A stretch of 64,000 bases of DNA, from the NCBI GenBank assembly GCA_019055375.1, contig JAHQIW010002123.1:310001-374000 (forward strand). Direction: 5' to 3'. Source of the stretch: Parelaphostrongylus tenuis. Taxonomy: Eukaryota > Nematoda > Chromadorea > Rhabditida > Metastrongylidae. This document shows, piece after piece, positions 46,760-57,799 of the stretch. The position numbers were made by a program, and so were the translations under genes. Every line of letters begins with the position of its first letter. Position 1 is the first letter of the stretch. A model generated the notes under the pieces. That model was not told the origin of the DNA and searched no databases. It saw only the letters and a program-made list of their open reading frames with translations.

Positions 46760-47450
46760 ACTGCGGCATTTGATATCACACTTTATCAGGTCACCCAACA
46801 CCTCGTCAATCACCTTTTTTGACAGTAGTGCGGATAGCTGCCAAACTATTAGACGTTCCCATTAACAGGTTTTGAAAGCTTTGCTAAAGACGGTAACAGA
46901 TCTCGTGTTTAATCACTCAAGCATTCAAATGTATTTGCTCATGGAGACATCTAAGCATTGTGGTGGTGTTTGGTTTTAGAGGTAACAGAGCGATTACTGA
47001 TACTGTCGATTAGAAAGGAAGGTGTTGGATCAACGTGCTTCCTCAGCGCTGTCTACGATCTACGTGAGAACGTTATAGAATTGTTACCTTCCTGTAGGAA
47101 GAATCGATCCGACCGACACTGTACGACATTCATAAAGGAGACCAAGTCATGAAGCTGCAGCCAAAACCACGCACCAAATATCGAAAGACTTTTGTTGACT
47201 ATGGTAGAGAAATAAATTGAAAACAAGTGTTGGGACCTGCTCAATAGATGTGACGACTGGTTACGTTAACCAATAAAGTGATAATATTCAAGATGCGAGG
47301 ATCAACGTTCTTATAAAACCATCGAGAGATTGACTATTACTCATCGAGCAGTAATTACTTCTTTAAAACATCGATATTCCTTACTTTGAAAATTTTAAAC
47401 TAGTTATGCCTCTTACTTCCAATCATTTCGTTTCTATTTACCAGTTATAA
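46760..47450. other. No recognised feature
   Basis: Lies between the 46.4-kb hammerhead element and the orphan nuf2-like exon. No other Nuf2-like exon could be recognised in it. Confidence 0.35.
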
Positions 47451-47461
47451 ATACCCCCTAG

Positions 47462-47554
47462 GAATATTTATGTGACTGCACTGTGTGCAATCTGGATTTG
47501 ATATGTCTTCAGATAAAAAGAGCACGAAGGTCAATTTTAGTTCTATCAAATTTT
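47462..47554 (+). pseudogene. Isolated third copy of the nuf2 CH-domain exon
   Basis: A 93-nt open exon bounded by CCCCTAG and gtaagt. It encodes CDCTVCNLDLICLQIKRARR followed by SILVLSNF, aligning with CDFTMCDLLNPQPRRTRR and LLSLLADFTNF of nuf2 exon 3 with a two-residue insertion. The start EYLCDCTVC also resembles GELYDFTMC of the 7.7-kb copy. I found no other Nuf2 exons around it. It could be one exon of a dispersed third paralog or an orphan fragment. Identity rests on about 30 residues, so confidence is moderate. Confidence 0.5.
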
Positions 47555-47824
47555 GTAAGTTTATATATAGCTGGTCGTTTCTTTGTTTTCTTCTAATCAA
47601 TGGTGTGGCGAAGGTTAAGTGGTCTTGTTTTTTGATCTGTCACCAACTTGACAAATTTCGCAACGGACAAGAGCGCAATGTTCAGATTTTTCAAATGGGT
47701 TATACCAAACAATAGGATGGAACCGAACAAGGGCGTGGTACCAAAAATGTGGTAGAACCAAACAGCCTATAATATAAATACTTACTATAATAATATAATA
47801 ACGATGATATGTACATGATTGCGC

Positions 47825-47906
47825 GACATATCGTTAAGTGAACGTATGCCTATGTCAATATGAGTGACATATCGTTAAGTGAACGTATGCCTATGTCAAT
47901 ATGAGT
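47825..47906. repeat. Tandem duplication, 41-bp unit, two copies
   Basis: Two identical 41-bp units beginning GACATATCGTTAAGTG at 47825 and 47866. Confidence 0.9.
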
Positions 47907-47999
47907 ATATGTGAGTGTATGGTGAGAAGTATCGTTATCTGACGATATTACGAATGATATTATGACTGACGGTGTTATGTAAGTGACGATGTTATTGTG

Positions 48000-48240
48000 A
48001 CCGACGGAGCATGACTAGGCGGCGGAGCTCGTTTGGGTTGTTATGCTCGCCCCGGAACAACAGGTGGTCCGGATGAAGTCAAATGACCGTTCGGATGGTG
48101 CCCGGCGATCGAAGTGGCTGCTGAGGTTGGAGGCAGCCGGGTGCTGTCCTTGCCACTCGGACCAGTTTCTGTCCAAGGGTCCTCGAACCTCTGCGATACC
48201 ACTTGCTCTCTAAGATCATAGACCATCTGTGTTGCCTAAA
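48000..48240. other. GC-rich segment, open on the minus strand
   Basis: Open on the minus strand from MVYDLREQVVSQRFEDPWTE for 61 codons, Pro/Ser/Thr-rich after that. It stands out in composition from its neighbours and follows the 41-bp tandem repeat. It could be a piece of a retroelement gag or 5' region; I cannot identify it. Confidence 0.25.
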
Positions 48241-48817
48241 TTATCATATAGTTCCCGAAAAGATAGCAAAACTCCCTTGGGAGGTTTGCGGTCTTATCTT
48301 CCTTTATATAGGTGAATAGCGGATCATTATGGTCGCATAGATCAAGATTATATTATTTCAGATGAGATTGTTTTGAGCCGCTTCTATTAACTTTTCTGCC
48401 TCCGCGAATGTAAATAAAAGTCTTCTAAAGGAGGTATTTATCACAAACTATTCCATGTGTGCTGCAGAAAGACTAACCCTAATTCCTCCTTTTCAAAGAT
48501 TCCTTACCAATAATGGAGATCGATGTGAACATTTGGTCGAGGAACTGAGGGACAAATCCTGTACAAGTTTCAAGTTCTTCGACAGAAACCTGGCGGGACT
48601 TTGACACTGTAGCAATGAAGTCTAAATTTCTGGAGCAAAACGTTGGAATAATGTCTTCATCACCATGAAGAGGTTACACAGAAGAAAAGGAAACTAAAGC
48701 TTTATGCCACCGTTATACGTTCAACAAGGCGACGACCTGCGAGTTTTCAAAACTTTGGCGAATAATGATTGTAAGCATGAGAATGGCTATCCAAATGTGC
48801 TCAAAAAGGCTTATATA

Positions 48818-48915
48818 TGCATAAATATACCTACATAGATACATATATTTATTAAATTTTTTGGCATTTTGATATACATATATACATATATATGTCACAT
48901 ATATACATATATATG
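48818..48915. repeat. TA/CATA microsatellite
   Basis: ATATATGCATAAATATACC and several ATACATATATA blocks, interrupted. Confidence 0.7.
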
Positions 48916-49014
48916 TAGCAATAAGTACAAATATTTCACATTTGTGTCTGCCAATGAAGCGCATATGTAGGGCAGCATTCCGAGATGCACTGTGACACTC
49001 AAGTTGTAGATAGT

Positions 49015-49220
49015 TTAATCCCACACCCCGTGGCCTTCCATTGCTCCGGAATAAGCAAATTGGTACTACACCCTATGGGGATGCCAGCACTGACTTGATA
49101 TATCGGTAGCCCATCATGAGTCGTTCCAAAGGCCAGACAAGCATTTACTTCAGATGATGCTAGATGAAGTCTAATGCATGTCTCATATCTCATGGATCAA
49201 TCGACGCCAAAACTTTTGCC
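49015..49220 (-). repeat. T3 SINE tail region
   Basis: GATATATCGGTAGCCCATCA and GGATCAATCGACGCCAAAAC match the T3 tail. The tRNA-like head is not recognisable. Confidence 0.35.
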
Positions 49221-49619
49221 TTTTCTCTGCTAGTTGATGGTTGCATTCTGGCTCTTCACATGCCACAACTTTTCAATTCTGGATATAGTGTGATCATTTG
49301 GGTAACCAGGATTCAAGTACGGTTTCTACCAAGTATCCTCTCAACATTACTGACTGCAAAAAACTGTTCGACAGCTTCAAACAAATCTAATCCCATCAGC
49401 ACCCGTCGAACCACTTCCTATGCAACAACCCAGCTGGCTCTCACCGTTGCTACATCACCAAAATACGTTGCTGTCAAGACTATCACCATTATTGCCGAGC
49501 AAGGTTTCTTACAGGCCTGAATCACCTCGCTTAAGTTATGCATTGCCATATCGAAGTGAATGATAAAGTCAGCGATTTTTTACAAGGAAGATGAAAAAGT
49601 GTGGATAACTTCTGAAAGG

Positions 49620-49765
49620 ACTTCGTCCAAGATAAATCTATTGTTTGAACGCAGACAAATAGAAGTGGATGGTTATCTGATTACGGAGGCCACAACAAGT
49701 GTGTCTGCATCGTAGACGTTCAGAGGAGATGGAGAACGATGCGATAGACAGGTGGTGTTTAAGGG
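49620..49765 (+). mobile_element. Small RTE LINE fragment
   Basis: Encodes ERRQIEVDGYLITEATTSVS, matching the ITETTSYVYLG block that follows the RT domain in RTE elements. About 140 bp are recognisable. Confidence 0.55.
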
Positions 49766-50049
49766 GAAGCATCATTGGTTACATTATGTTCTGGTCTATC
49801 AGAAAAGTTGCCTATTGACTAATATGCGCGTTAGCCCAGCAATTATCCCAGGCGATCAAATTCGGCTGAGAAATTGACAGTTCAAATTTTTATATCATAC
49901 GTATAGCGCCTGAACGGTGCATTTCGGATGATATTTAACATTATATAAATGTATATATATGTCGTATTGCTAAGCTGCGCTGTCAAAATATATATTTTCG
50001 AGATCCGCGAAGAAACAGTTTGAAGGTGAAATTAAAAAATGATTTGATA

Positions 50050-50612
50050 ACTTGTTTTGAGCCTTTCATGAGGTCTGTTATGGCACGTATACAATGCAAG
50101 ACATGTGTTTGTGCATTACAGCCGTCAGTTGCATGATGCCTTTCGATTCAGTCAGTTCCGCGGGGAGATATTTCCATGTAGAGGAACCGAAATCGAAATA
50201 TTTGTAGTGCTACTAGGTATCAAAATCACCCAATGGGCTCAGAGGCTCAAAATATGTTATCAGATTAGATTGTTTTGATAGGGGTGTCAAAAAACAGCCG
50301 AAAAGAAAGGTGTGACAATATACGTTTTAGCAACCACGAGCAATCGACCGTTTAACACTGCTCGTTGGGTGACTCTATCACCTAACAGCACGTGTAAATA
50401 TTTAGAGCTCGATTCCTCTATATGGAAGATATCTCTCTGAGGAACTGGCCTAATCGAATAGCACCGTGCAACTGACGATGCTGTAATACCGATGCACGTG
50501 TCTTGCACTGTATGAGTAATAACAGAACTCATGAAAGGCTCAAAATATGCTATCAGATTACACTGTGCTGATGAAGGTCTCAAAAACACTTGAAAAGAAA
50601 GGTGTGACAAGA
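50050..50612. mobile_element. Second hammerhead family, inverted pair
   Basis: A minus-strand unit (about 50050-50215) and a plus-strand unit (about 50395-50612) face each other, with an extra partial 3' piece at 50235-50316. Both carry hammerhead remnants. At 50466-50508 stem I is GTGCAA/TTGCAC. At 50094-50134 (minus) it is ATGCAA/TTGCAT, a compensated change. The catalytic boxes are altered (GATGC and CAAAC in place of GAAAC), so both are probably inactive. Confidence 0.6.
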
Positions 50613-50715
50613 CCTGGATACTTTACCCTGCTGTGGAACGAGTTGACAGCGATTCGACAAGAAACTCAGGCTTGGAATGGAGTCGTAGAAGAAGAAATTT
50701 TTTCAAGAAGTGGGT

Positions 50716-51270
50716 TTTTTTTCTGTTAGACGGCGGCAAATGAATATTCGATCCTGTTTGCTGGACAAGCATTTTTCACAGGAGCGTTCGCGTTCATTTC
50801 ATGAATCTCTGGCTAAAGCCGTACTTGACATGTTTTCGAAAAAGCCTTTCTATAACTCTGCAGCATTCAGAATAAAATCATGTTCCACATCCTCCGCGCG
50901 CTTTCATTTTATCACACGTACAATTCGCTGGAAGCACGAAAAGCATACGTTCGTGTAAAGTAGATTTCGTAATATTTGAGACGATCGGATTATCTGGAAT
51001 TTTTTTTTAAGCCGAGAAAGAGTCTCCAGTTGAATAACAACTTGCATCTCACATGTCTAACATTTTAGGCTATCAATCGATCGTGCGCCCCTCAACGCGT
51101 AAATTAGCCGCTAAACAAGGTCGCCGAGTACATGGAATTCCACCTTATTTTCCCTTTTACACTGCAGTGAAACGCTCTTCCCAGAAAATAAGCATAGAGT
51201 TGGAGTCATTGAAGCTTATGCAACCAAATGATTACTTATAGTCTAAAGAAAGAAATCTGTCCAGCGAGGT
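50716..51270. mobile_element. Family A element, truncated
   Basis: Left end TTTCTGTTAGACGGCGGCAA matches the consensus terminus. The element stops near 51270 without the right arm, just downstream of the deaminase stop codon. Confidence 0.5.
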
Positions 51271-51481
51271 ATGAAAGATTGTTTCACCTTCTAAACATGT
51301 ACATGCTTAGGCATATTTATTGACAGCTTGCAAAAATAAAAGGAACTTTGTCAACGGCACAGCTCTGATGGCAATAGATGTAAAGAAAAGTTAGTATCGT
51401 TTGACAGCGTCACCTTTTTGCACCCATAAATCGAAGGGTTGCAGGTAGTCGGCAACAGATAAGCGTTCCAACTTCCTGAAA

Positions 51482-54400
51482 TTATTCTCTCACGTCAAGA
51501 AACCACTTGATATCTTTCTTATCTAGGGATATTACTTCGATCTTTGGAAATCTTTGTCTGATTGAAATTTCATATCAAAGAAAAGCGAAAACCCTTACCG
51601 TTTTTGGTCGGAACGCGGATTTCTTATGAAATCATAGAACGGTTTGTCATCGAAGCCTATTGTGCTTGCCTGAAGTAAGTCTGGTTTCAAGAGAAATATC
51701 AGACGAATGCCTATGACTGAAATTTGGCACGATATCAGTGAGACGAGCAGAGCAATACCGTTCGATACCGATCCAACTAAACCCCATCCGTTTGCTGTCC
51801 GTAAATTTTTAGCAAACATATCTGAAGAGATGAAAGAACTGATTTCGTATATCGGCAAGTCTCCGCAAGTCGTTGTATAGGCAAAAGGCTAATGCATTTT
51901 TGAGCGTTTGATCAATCTCTAAACCTCTATATCCATATTTCATACTATCCTCAAATTGCATTATCCATAAACATGCCTCGTGTTTAAAAAAAGCAATTCA
52001 TTTCGATTAAGTAAATCAGAGATATTTCCACGGATAGCGAGACTTAACGTATGCTGACGTACGACATAGGAGTGCACTTCCGTTCTTCAAAAAAGTAGTA
52101 GCAAAACACTGTAAAAAACTAATTGAACGCGATTTTTCAAATTCGCAGAAGAAAAGGCGCCGTTTACTTCTGAGTTCATCCCTCAAAAAAAAAATTTCTT
52201 CTTATTCCCTATAACGAAGAGATATCAATATTGCTATGGTATTTGTTGGGTCGTAGAGAAATCATTAACTGAAAAGTTGATAGTATACTCAGAAAATGGA
52301 ACTTATAAAGACTAGTGAAGAACAAGCTAGGAAATAAAACTAACTTCAACATAAATTATAGAAACAAATTATTCCCAATGACGCAGTGTGATGTGCAAAA
52401 CTTCTGCGTCAGCGGTGGCTCGCACCCACATTTCAGGCCGAAATAAAACATATAACAAGTAGATTATCAAACCTCTTCGGCTGTAGCGCCGTAATAAATT
52501 GCACTGAGTCGTGCCCACAGACAGGCTCCCATACACATCGGGCAGGGATAGCACGAAGTATACAGGGTACAACCGGACAGGTCGAAACTACCTAGGAATA
52601 AAATTCGACTTTAGTCAATCGGGAAATCGAGGCTAAAAAACAAAATGAAATGAAAACGATGGAATTTCATCCAGATAATAAATGGTCATGAATACAACAA
52701 ATGAACAATGCAAAAGACACTAAAGTCTTAAGGATAAGGATTAAGTACTAAGGTAATGAATCGTATCAAATTTTTTAAGAGGAAGGAGTAGCACACTGGT
52801 TAGTGATGCTGTGTATGTAGAAGCATTCAATGTTGATTTTGTTAAGCAGATTCAAAGCATTTGAATAATAGTGTTTATGAAGTACATAACAGTACCGTAC
52901 AATGAAAGTAGTATGGCTGACGTTTCGACGAGTTTCGCATTCTTCAGTGCAGTTTTGTAGTGTTTTGGATCTCCTGATTATTCCTTGGTGACAAGCCGTT
53001 CAGAGACTTGCACATCTTATCCATGCAAAACTCTAAGCTGCTTGTCACCAATGATTGAATAAAAGGCTTGAAAAGCAGCTTAGCGACAGTGAAGAAGGCG
53101 AAACACGTCAAAACGTCAGACACATTACTCATCGTACTGTACTACTATGTACTAAAGAAACACTATTATTAACAACCGGATCTGCTTAACACGACCAACG
53201 CTAATTTATTTCAACCATGCCAAAGCTGATCAATGGTTGATCTTGAGAATATCAGGAAGCAGAGTGATAAGCAAAGCGTTCATTTGGTCGCCTCTCTAGA
53301 CCGCTTGCAATAAATCAACCGGATGCCTACAAAAGTCTCAGCTCGGCTATATCGAAAATCGAGAATAAGGCGGTGAATTACGAATAACGACAAACTCTTG
53401 AAGCTTCTTTTAGAACCATCTTATCCAATTATTTCGCTACTCTTCAATATATTGCATCATTTAAGGTGCAGTTCCACAACAAACATATTACTTACTAACT
53501 GAGTAGCAAGCATTTGAAAGAAAAGCAAGAAAAAAAGAGCAGGAAGAAATGAAAGCAACAGTACACTAAGGCACCACTACTTCAGCATTCTCATTACGTA
53601 GTTCAAAACTTGCTTGAGAATATAATTACTCATAGTAGAAATGGAAAGAAGTTTGTAGCTGTTTGGTCCATAGACTCGCAGAGCCTCTTTTTTGTTTCCT
53701 GTCCAAAGAATACTAAATGCTACAAACTTTAGCGGATTAATATAGTGTTTTTTACTGTCGAAACTACAAGTCGATAAATAATTTGTCGTAACTTGTTCCT
53801 GTACTATGACAGATAACCTTCACAAACGTTTTGTCGACCAGGAAAACCAAGGACGTAACTTGAGTAGGATCAGTATTTACTGCCTAATACGTTTCAAGCC
53901 ATGCATGTACGTACCGATTTTCTTGCAAGCGTTTCTGATCGCGACCACCTCAGCATGCATTGTCGGATCATTCGTCACCAAAACCTGAAACGACCCTATA
54001 TGAAAAACACATCACCAGATTGAAGCTAGAAAAAAATCGGTTTTTTTCAAGAAAATAAACGTATCACTTCTTTAAACCGAACTGTTTCGCGGCTCGAGAG
54101 GCCGCAGTGGCCTTATGGTTGTGATACTCGTCGCGGAGAAGGTGAGGCCAAACACCACTCCCAGCATTTTCCGGTAGTCAACAACGAATCCCAATGGAAA
54201 GCGACAACCAAGCTTTTCTCGAGATTGGGATTGCAAGGAGATGTGTCCAGCCAGTATTCTATGACGTTTAAGAAGAAGATGAAAATACAAATTGAATATT
54301 AGAATTATTGAGGTCCGCACAGTGAAAAAAAACTCTATGAAGACACCACGGATCACTAAAGTGCCAAATCACTCTACTACATTGATGACGATGCATGTTG

Positions 54401-56871
54401 CTGACAGGTTTTTTTTTCGACGATCGGCCACTCTTCGCTTGCGTGAGACTATCCATTCTCAATGATTACCACTACTACGCCAATTTTTCTCTTCACTTAC
54501 ACAAACAATCGGTAGACCTTAAAACACAAACGATACAGTTTGCGGATCAGCGACCGAGTGGCTAGTAATGCTCGGCTTGGCGCAATGTGGGATCGATCCC
54601 CCGCTGCCCCAACACTTTCCGGCAATCAATAACGAACGAAACGCACCAGCCTGGTTCTCCTCGACTATGCTAGAAGGCGTGCTCGATCTGTATTTTGCGG
54701 CATTCGTGAAAAAAATAAATTCCTCGTGCAAACGAGGAGATGAATCAAATGCTAGAAGCACTGGCACGCGCACAGTAAAAATGATGCGATCCAGGGCAAA
54801 TGTTCGCATAGTTTGATCCCGTTCACGTCAATCTATTTTCCCATGCACATGGTTAATGACATTTGAACGTATTGACTTGGCTATTTTACTATTTTAGGAA
54901 TGATCAGGGGGACCTGGATCCAACGATATTCATGAAAACCACAAATGCTCACACAGCAATCAAGCCCACATCCGAAGAGCTTTGTAAACGATGGTTGAAA
55001 TAAGCGAATGGAATGAAGATAGTGCTGGGAGCTCTAGAGAGTGTGACATCACGCCACGTAAATGGAACATAATGAATTGAAAGTTGTTGAAAATGCACTA
55101 GCATTCGTTTCTGTTTATTTGAAAATGTGCTTCCAACAAAACGCTGCCATTATTTATCCTCGTTTCGAACAATGATGCCATCATCTTTATGCTTCACAGT
55201 ACTGCGTAAGATTTCAAGATTACTTGCTCTTGAAAAACTTCAACATTCCTTTCGTATCACATGTCTTTTAAATCCTCCTTCATGTCGGCAACAGATAGAT
55301 CAAATATCAAGAAACGATGAAGTTCTTGGCATTAGTTGATTCCTGAGGCGTGCACCATGCACTGAACTTAGTACCGCTAAAGGTTAATGAGCACATATTT
55401 AGCCTTTACAGTGACCTATGATGGGCTACTGATATATCAATTCAGTGCTGCTATCAACTCAGACACGCCTGGTATCAGGCTATTGACCCCGATGAATGGA
55501 AGACTCAATGAGTTTGAGGAGCGGTGTTGAACCAAAAGCGACGTATATAATGCGGGGCAATTGTAGCCTTTGCGGTGTATGCGCTTATTATATCAAATAT
55601 TTTTTTAGTACGTAGGCTCGTCAGCATTTATATGAATCTTTCTGTCTTCCAAATTAATATCATTATAACTGAATGCGTGGAATGCAGCATGACAAGCCAT
55701 TTTTTCATTCGTTTCTACAAGCCAGCGAAAGATATATCATTACTGATATATCCAAAAAATCGTGATAAAATCAAAGGTTACAGCTATGACAACAACTAGC
55801 ACTTAGAAGAGCTGAACAGTTGATTGTAAACTGGATGAAGGATGAGGGAAGTGTGCAGGGTAAATCATGAGTTACAATATGTAAGCAGTTACGTATTTGG
55901 TCTCACGCCTAACCACCATCAAACTTTTTTCTAAAGGAAGCAATATAGTAAGAGAATTGTTTGAGAGAATAGTAGGACTTACGCGACATTTTAGTAGAGA
56001 ACCTCAAGTCATTCTATATGCGTGGAATTCATTCTACGGATTCTACACTATTATAATAATTCTATAGATCGACTTTCCATTAAACTCGGCATCATAACCA
56101 ATATGTGTGAATATCATAAACCTATCTTCTCGAGCCGACGTATTATCCAGCAGAATATGCCGATACCATTACTAGCACTATTACGATTACCAGTTTCGCG
56201 TCGGTTTGGAAATCCTACAGTACTTCATAAAATCAAGTGCGTGTCCCGGCTCCAAAAGCGTAGGACGCTTCATATTAGAAAGATACTCCTTTCTAGTTTT
56301 GGATTTTCTGAAAAATCACCATTTTGCTAATTCCCCTTATTTTCATGATCCCCTTGATCTGAGACTTATAATGCGAAAATGCGAAGCTGCACAACAAAAG
56401 AATAAATACCAAGAACTAGAGTAGTTCATAACCAAGTGGAACCTAACTCTAGTTTCTGGGTTATTTCCGTAATCAAAACTTGTGGTTGATATATATGTTT
56501 TTTGATCTAAACGAATAGTGCCACCACTTGCTCACACCAAAATCCGATCATGTCATTTTTCTCAAGTATTGCTCAATAAACCAACAAGAGCATCAGGATT
56601 GATGAAACTGTTCAGTTTCTACGTTTTCTCAATTTTTAATATTACTGCGACATTTGCCAATAGTGACGATGGTGATGATGATTTTTGGTATCAGAGTACA
56701 GATTGCAAAAGAAGATGAACACACCATGTTGTGCCCGGTAGCGATGACATTTCCGTCACGAACAATAGCTGCCCCAAATGGACCACCATCGCCCAAATTC
56801 ACTCCGTCACATGCCTCCTTCACTGCTAATTTCATGTGTTCATGGTCTAGAAAACTATACATTTTCATCAT
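51482..56871 (-). CDS. Guanine deaminase-like enzyme (GuaD type), 5 exons
   Basis: This is a zinc-dependent deaminase of the cytidine deaminase superfamily; GuaD relatives convert guanine to xanthine in purine salvage. Minus-strand exons are 56871-56725, 53984-53915, 52591-52473, 51669-51599 and 51557-51482. All phases match and all junctions are GT-AG. The product is about 160 residues, close to bacterial GuaD (about 156). Visible motifs in order: GDGGPFGAAIVRDG, NDPTMHAEVVAIRNAC with the His-Ala-Glu zinc and catalytic motif, and TSCYPCPMCMGA with the two zinc cysteines. GFDDKPFYDFI follows, matching the GuaD FDD segment, and then an Asp/Lys-rich tail ending DVRE. The start is the first of two consecutive Met codons; a TTTATAG acceptor lies 7 bases upstream. 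Intron 4 is only 41 nt, while intron 1 is 2.7 kb and holds SINE copies. Substrate (guanine, guanosine or cytosine) cannot be told from sequence. No closer subfamily assignment is possible here. Confidence 0.87.
52385..52445 (-). repeat. T1 SINE fragment beside a deaminase exon
   Basis: GTGATGTGCAAAACTTCTGC and GGCTCGCACCCACATTTC, a reverse T1 tail and B-box region, lies 28 bases downstream of the exon 3 donor. Confidence 0.45.
52841..53190. mobile_element. 350-bp palindrome with hammerhead-like motifs
   Basis: Terminal inverted repeats GTTAAGCAGAT and ATCTGCTTAAC bound a palindrome in intron 2 of the deaminase gene. Each arm holds a GCGAAAC motif within CTGAAGAATGCGAAAC (complement of about 52930-52953) or GTGAAGAAGGCGAAAC (about 53087-53102), each followed by CGTC and AAACGTCAG. 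These resemble degenerate hammerhead boxes, but there is no stem II and no pairing stem I. An inner inverted repeat GGTGACAAGC/GCTTGTCACC is also present. Confidence 0.45.
54090..54330 (+). repeat. T2 SINE (deaminase intron 1)
   Basis: GCAGTGGCCTTATGGTTG, CAGCATTTTCCGGTAGTC and the tail AATTGAATATTAGAATTATT. Confidence 0.55.
54535..54800 (+). repeat. T2 SINE (deaminase intron 1)
   Basis: GACCGAGTGGCTAGTAATGC, B box GGGATCGATCCCC, then CCAACACTTTCCGGCAATCA. Confidence 0.6.
55395..55550 (-). repeat. T3 SINE fragment (deaminase intron 1)
   Basis: ATGGGCTACTGATATATCAA and TATTGACCCCGATGAATGG correspond to the T3 body. Confidence 0.4.
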
Positions 56872-57264
56872 TCAATTTCTATAAATCATTTTGACCTTTT
56901 GGGTACGGCGGCCGCAGCGCTGGCCTCGCCCTGCTCGCTCGAAGTCACTAGCAATCCGTAACGCCGAGTGTTAGGTGATGCCGGCCATCGGGAAAAAAGT
57001 TGAAGCTCCATCCCCTCTCACGACGCTTCACAATAGTTTGATGTCGAATCGTATAAAGATGTGCTTTAGATGTAATTATTATAGAAAAAAAAACGCTCAG
57101 TTATATAATGTTTTACTTTTTTCTAATACGAAATGCAGATTTATGAGGTAATAACAGAACCAACGCACCGGTTCCGCAAAACTGACTGCACCCACTTCTG
57201 TATAATTTCCCTCCCAAAAAGTGGTACTCTGTGAGAACTTGTTCAGACAATATGCGTTATTAGA

Positions 57265-57735
57265 TAGACCTAATGATGTGGAGTGGTGTGCAAAAACGTT
57301 TGCGTCAGCCGGGATTTGAACCCAAATCACACTCTTTCCGGGAGCATGTGCCAGACCTTTGCACCACCGACGCTCGTTTTGCACTCCACTCTTTCTACGC
57401 TACATCGCGTTATCTGTCAACAGCCAACCGTCTACGGTGCGGCGGGGCAGTCATTATCGACATTAAACCCACACCTTTGTTGATAGATATTGGGTCCAAT
57501 AATCAATCGAAAATCATCTTTATTTCACCGCCGATTGGGCTATTATGATGTTTAGATAAAGCCAATGATGTAGAGTGGTGTGCAAAAACGTTTGCGTCAG
57601 CCGGGATTTGAACCCAGATTTTACTCTTTCCGGTGTCGGTGGTACAACGGTTCAGCACATGCTCCCGGAAAGAGTAAGATCTGGGTCCAAATCCCGGCTG
57701 ACGCAAACGTTTTTGCACATCACTCTACATCATTG
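57265..57735. repeat. T1 SINE cluster with a head-to-head palindrome
   Basis: Three copies. Minus copies at 57265-57400 and 57560-57635 share GTGCAAAAACGTTTGCGTCA and GGGATTTGAACCC. A plus copy at 57640-57735 is the near-perfect inverse of the second, giving arms of about 70 bp around a 30-bp spacer with ACAACGGTTCAGCAC. Confidence 0.65.
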
Positions 57736-57799
57736 AATTTATCTAAACATCATAAAACCGTAATCGGGGTCAACTAAAGATGATTTTCAATATGCGTTA

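Noticed and set aside
49164..49520. 118-codon plus-strand frame
   Set aside because: Begins in a T3 repeat tail, has no splice context, and its low-complexity Ser/Thr composition fits chance.
50298..50612. GAAAAGAAAGGTGTGACAA repeats as a target-site duplication
   Set aside because: Homology continues outside the 19 bases in both copies, so these are repeated element ends and not a TSD.
57273..57777. Repeated small frames (QKRLRQPGFEP and similar)
   Set aside because: They are translations of the T1 SINE copies, which explains their similarity.
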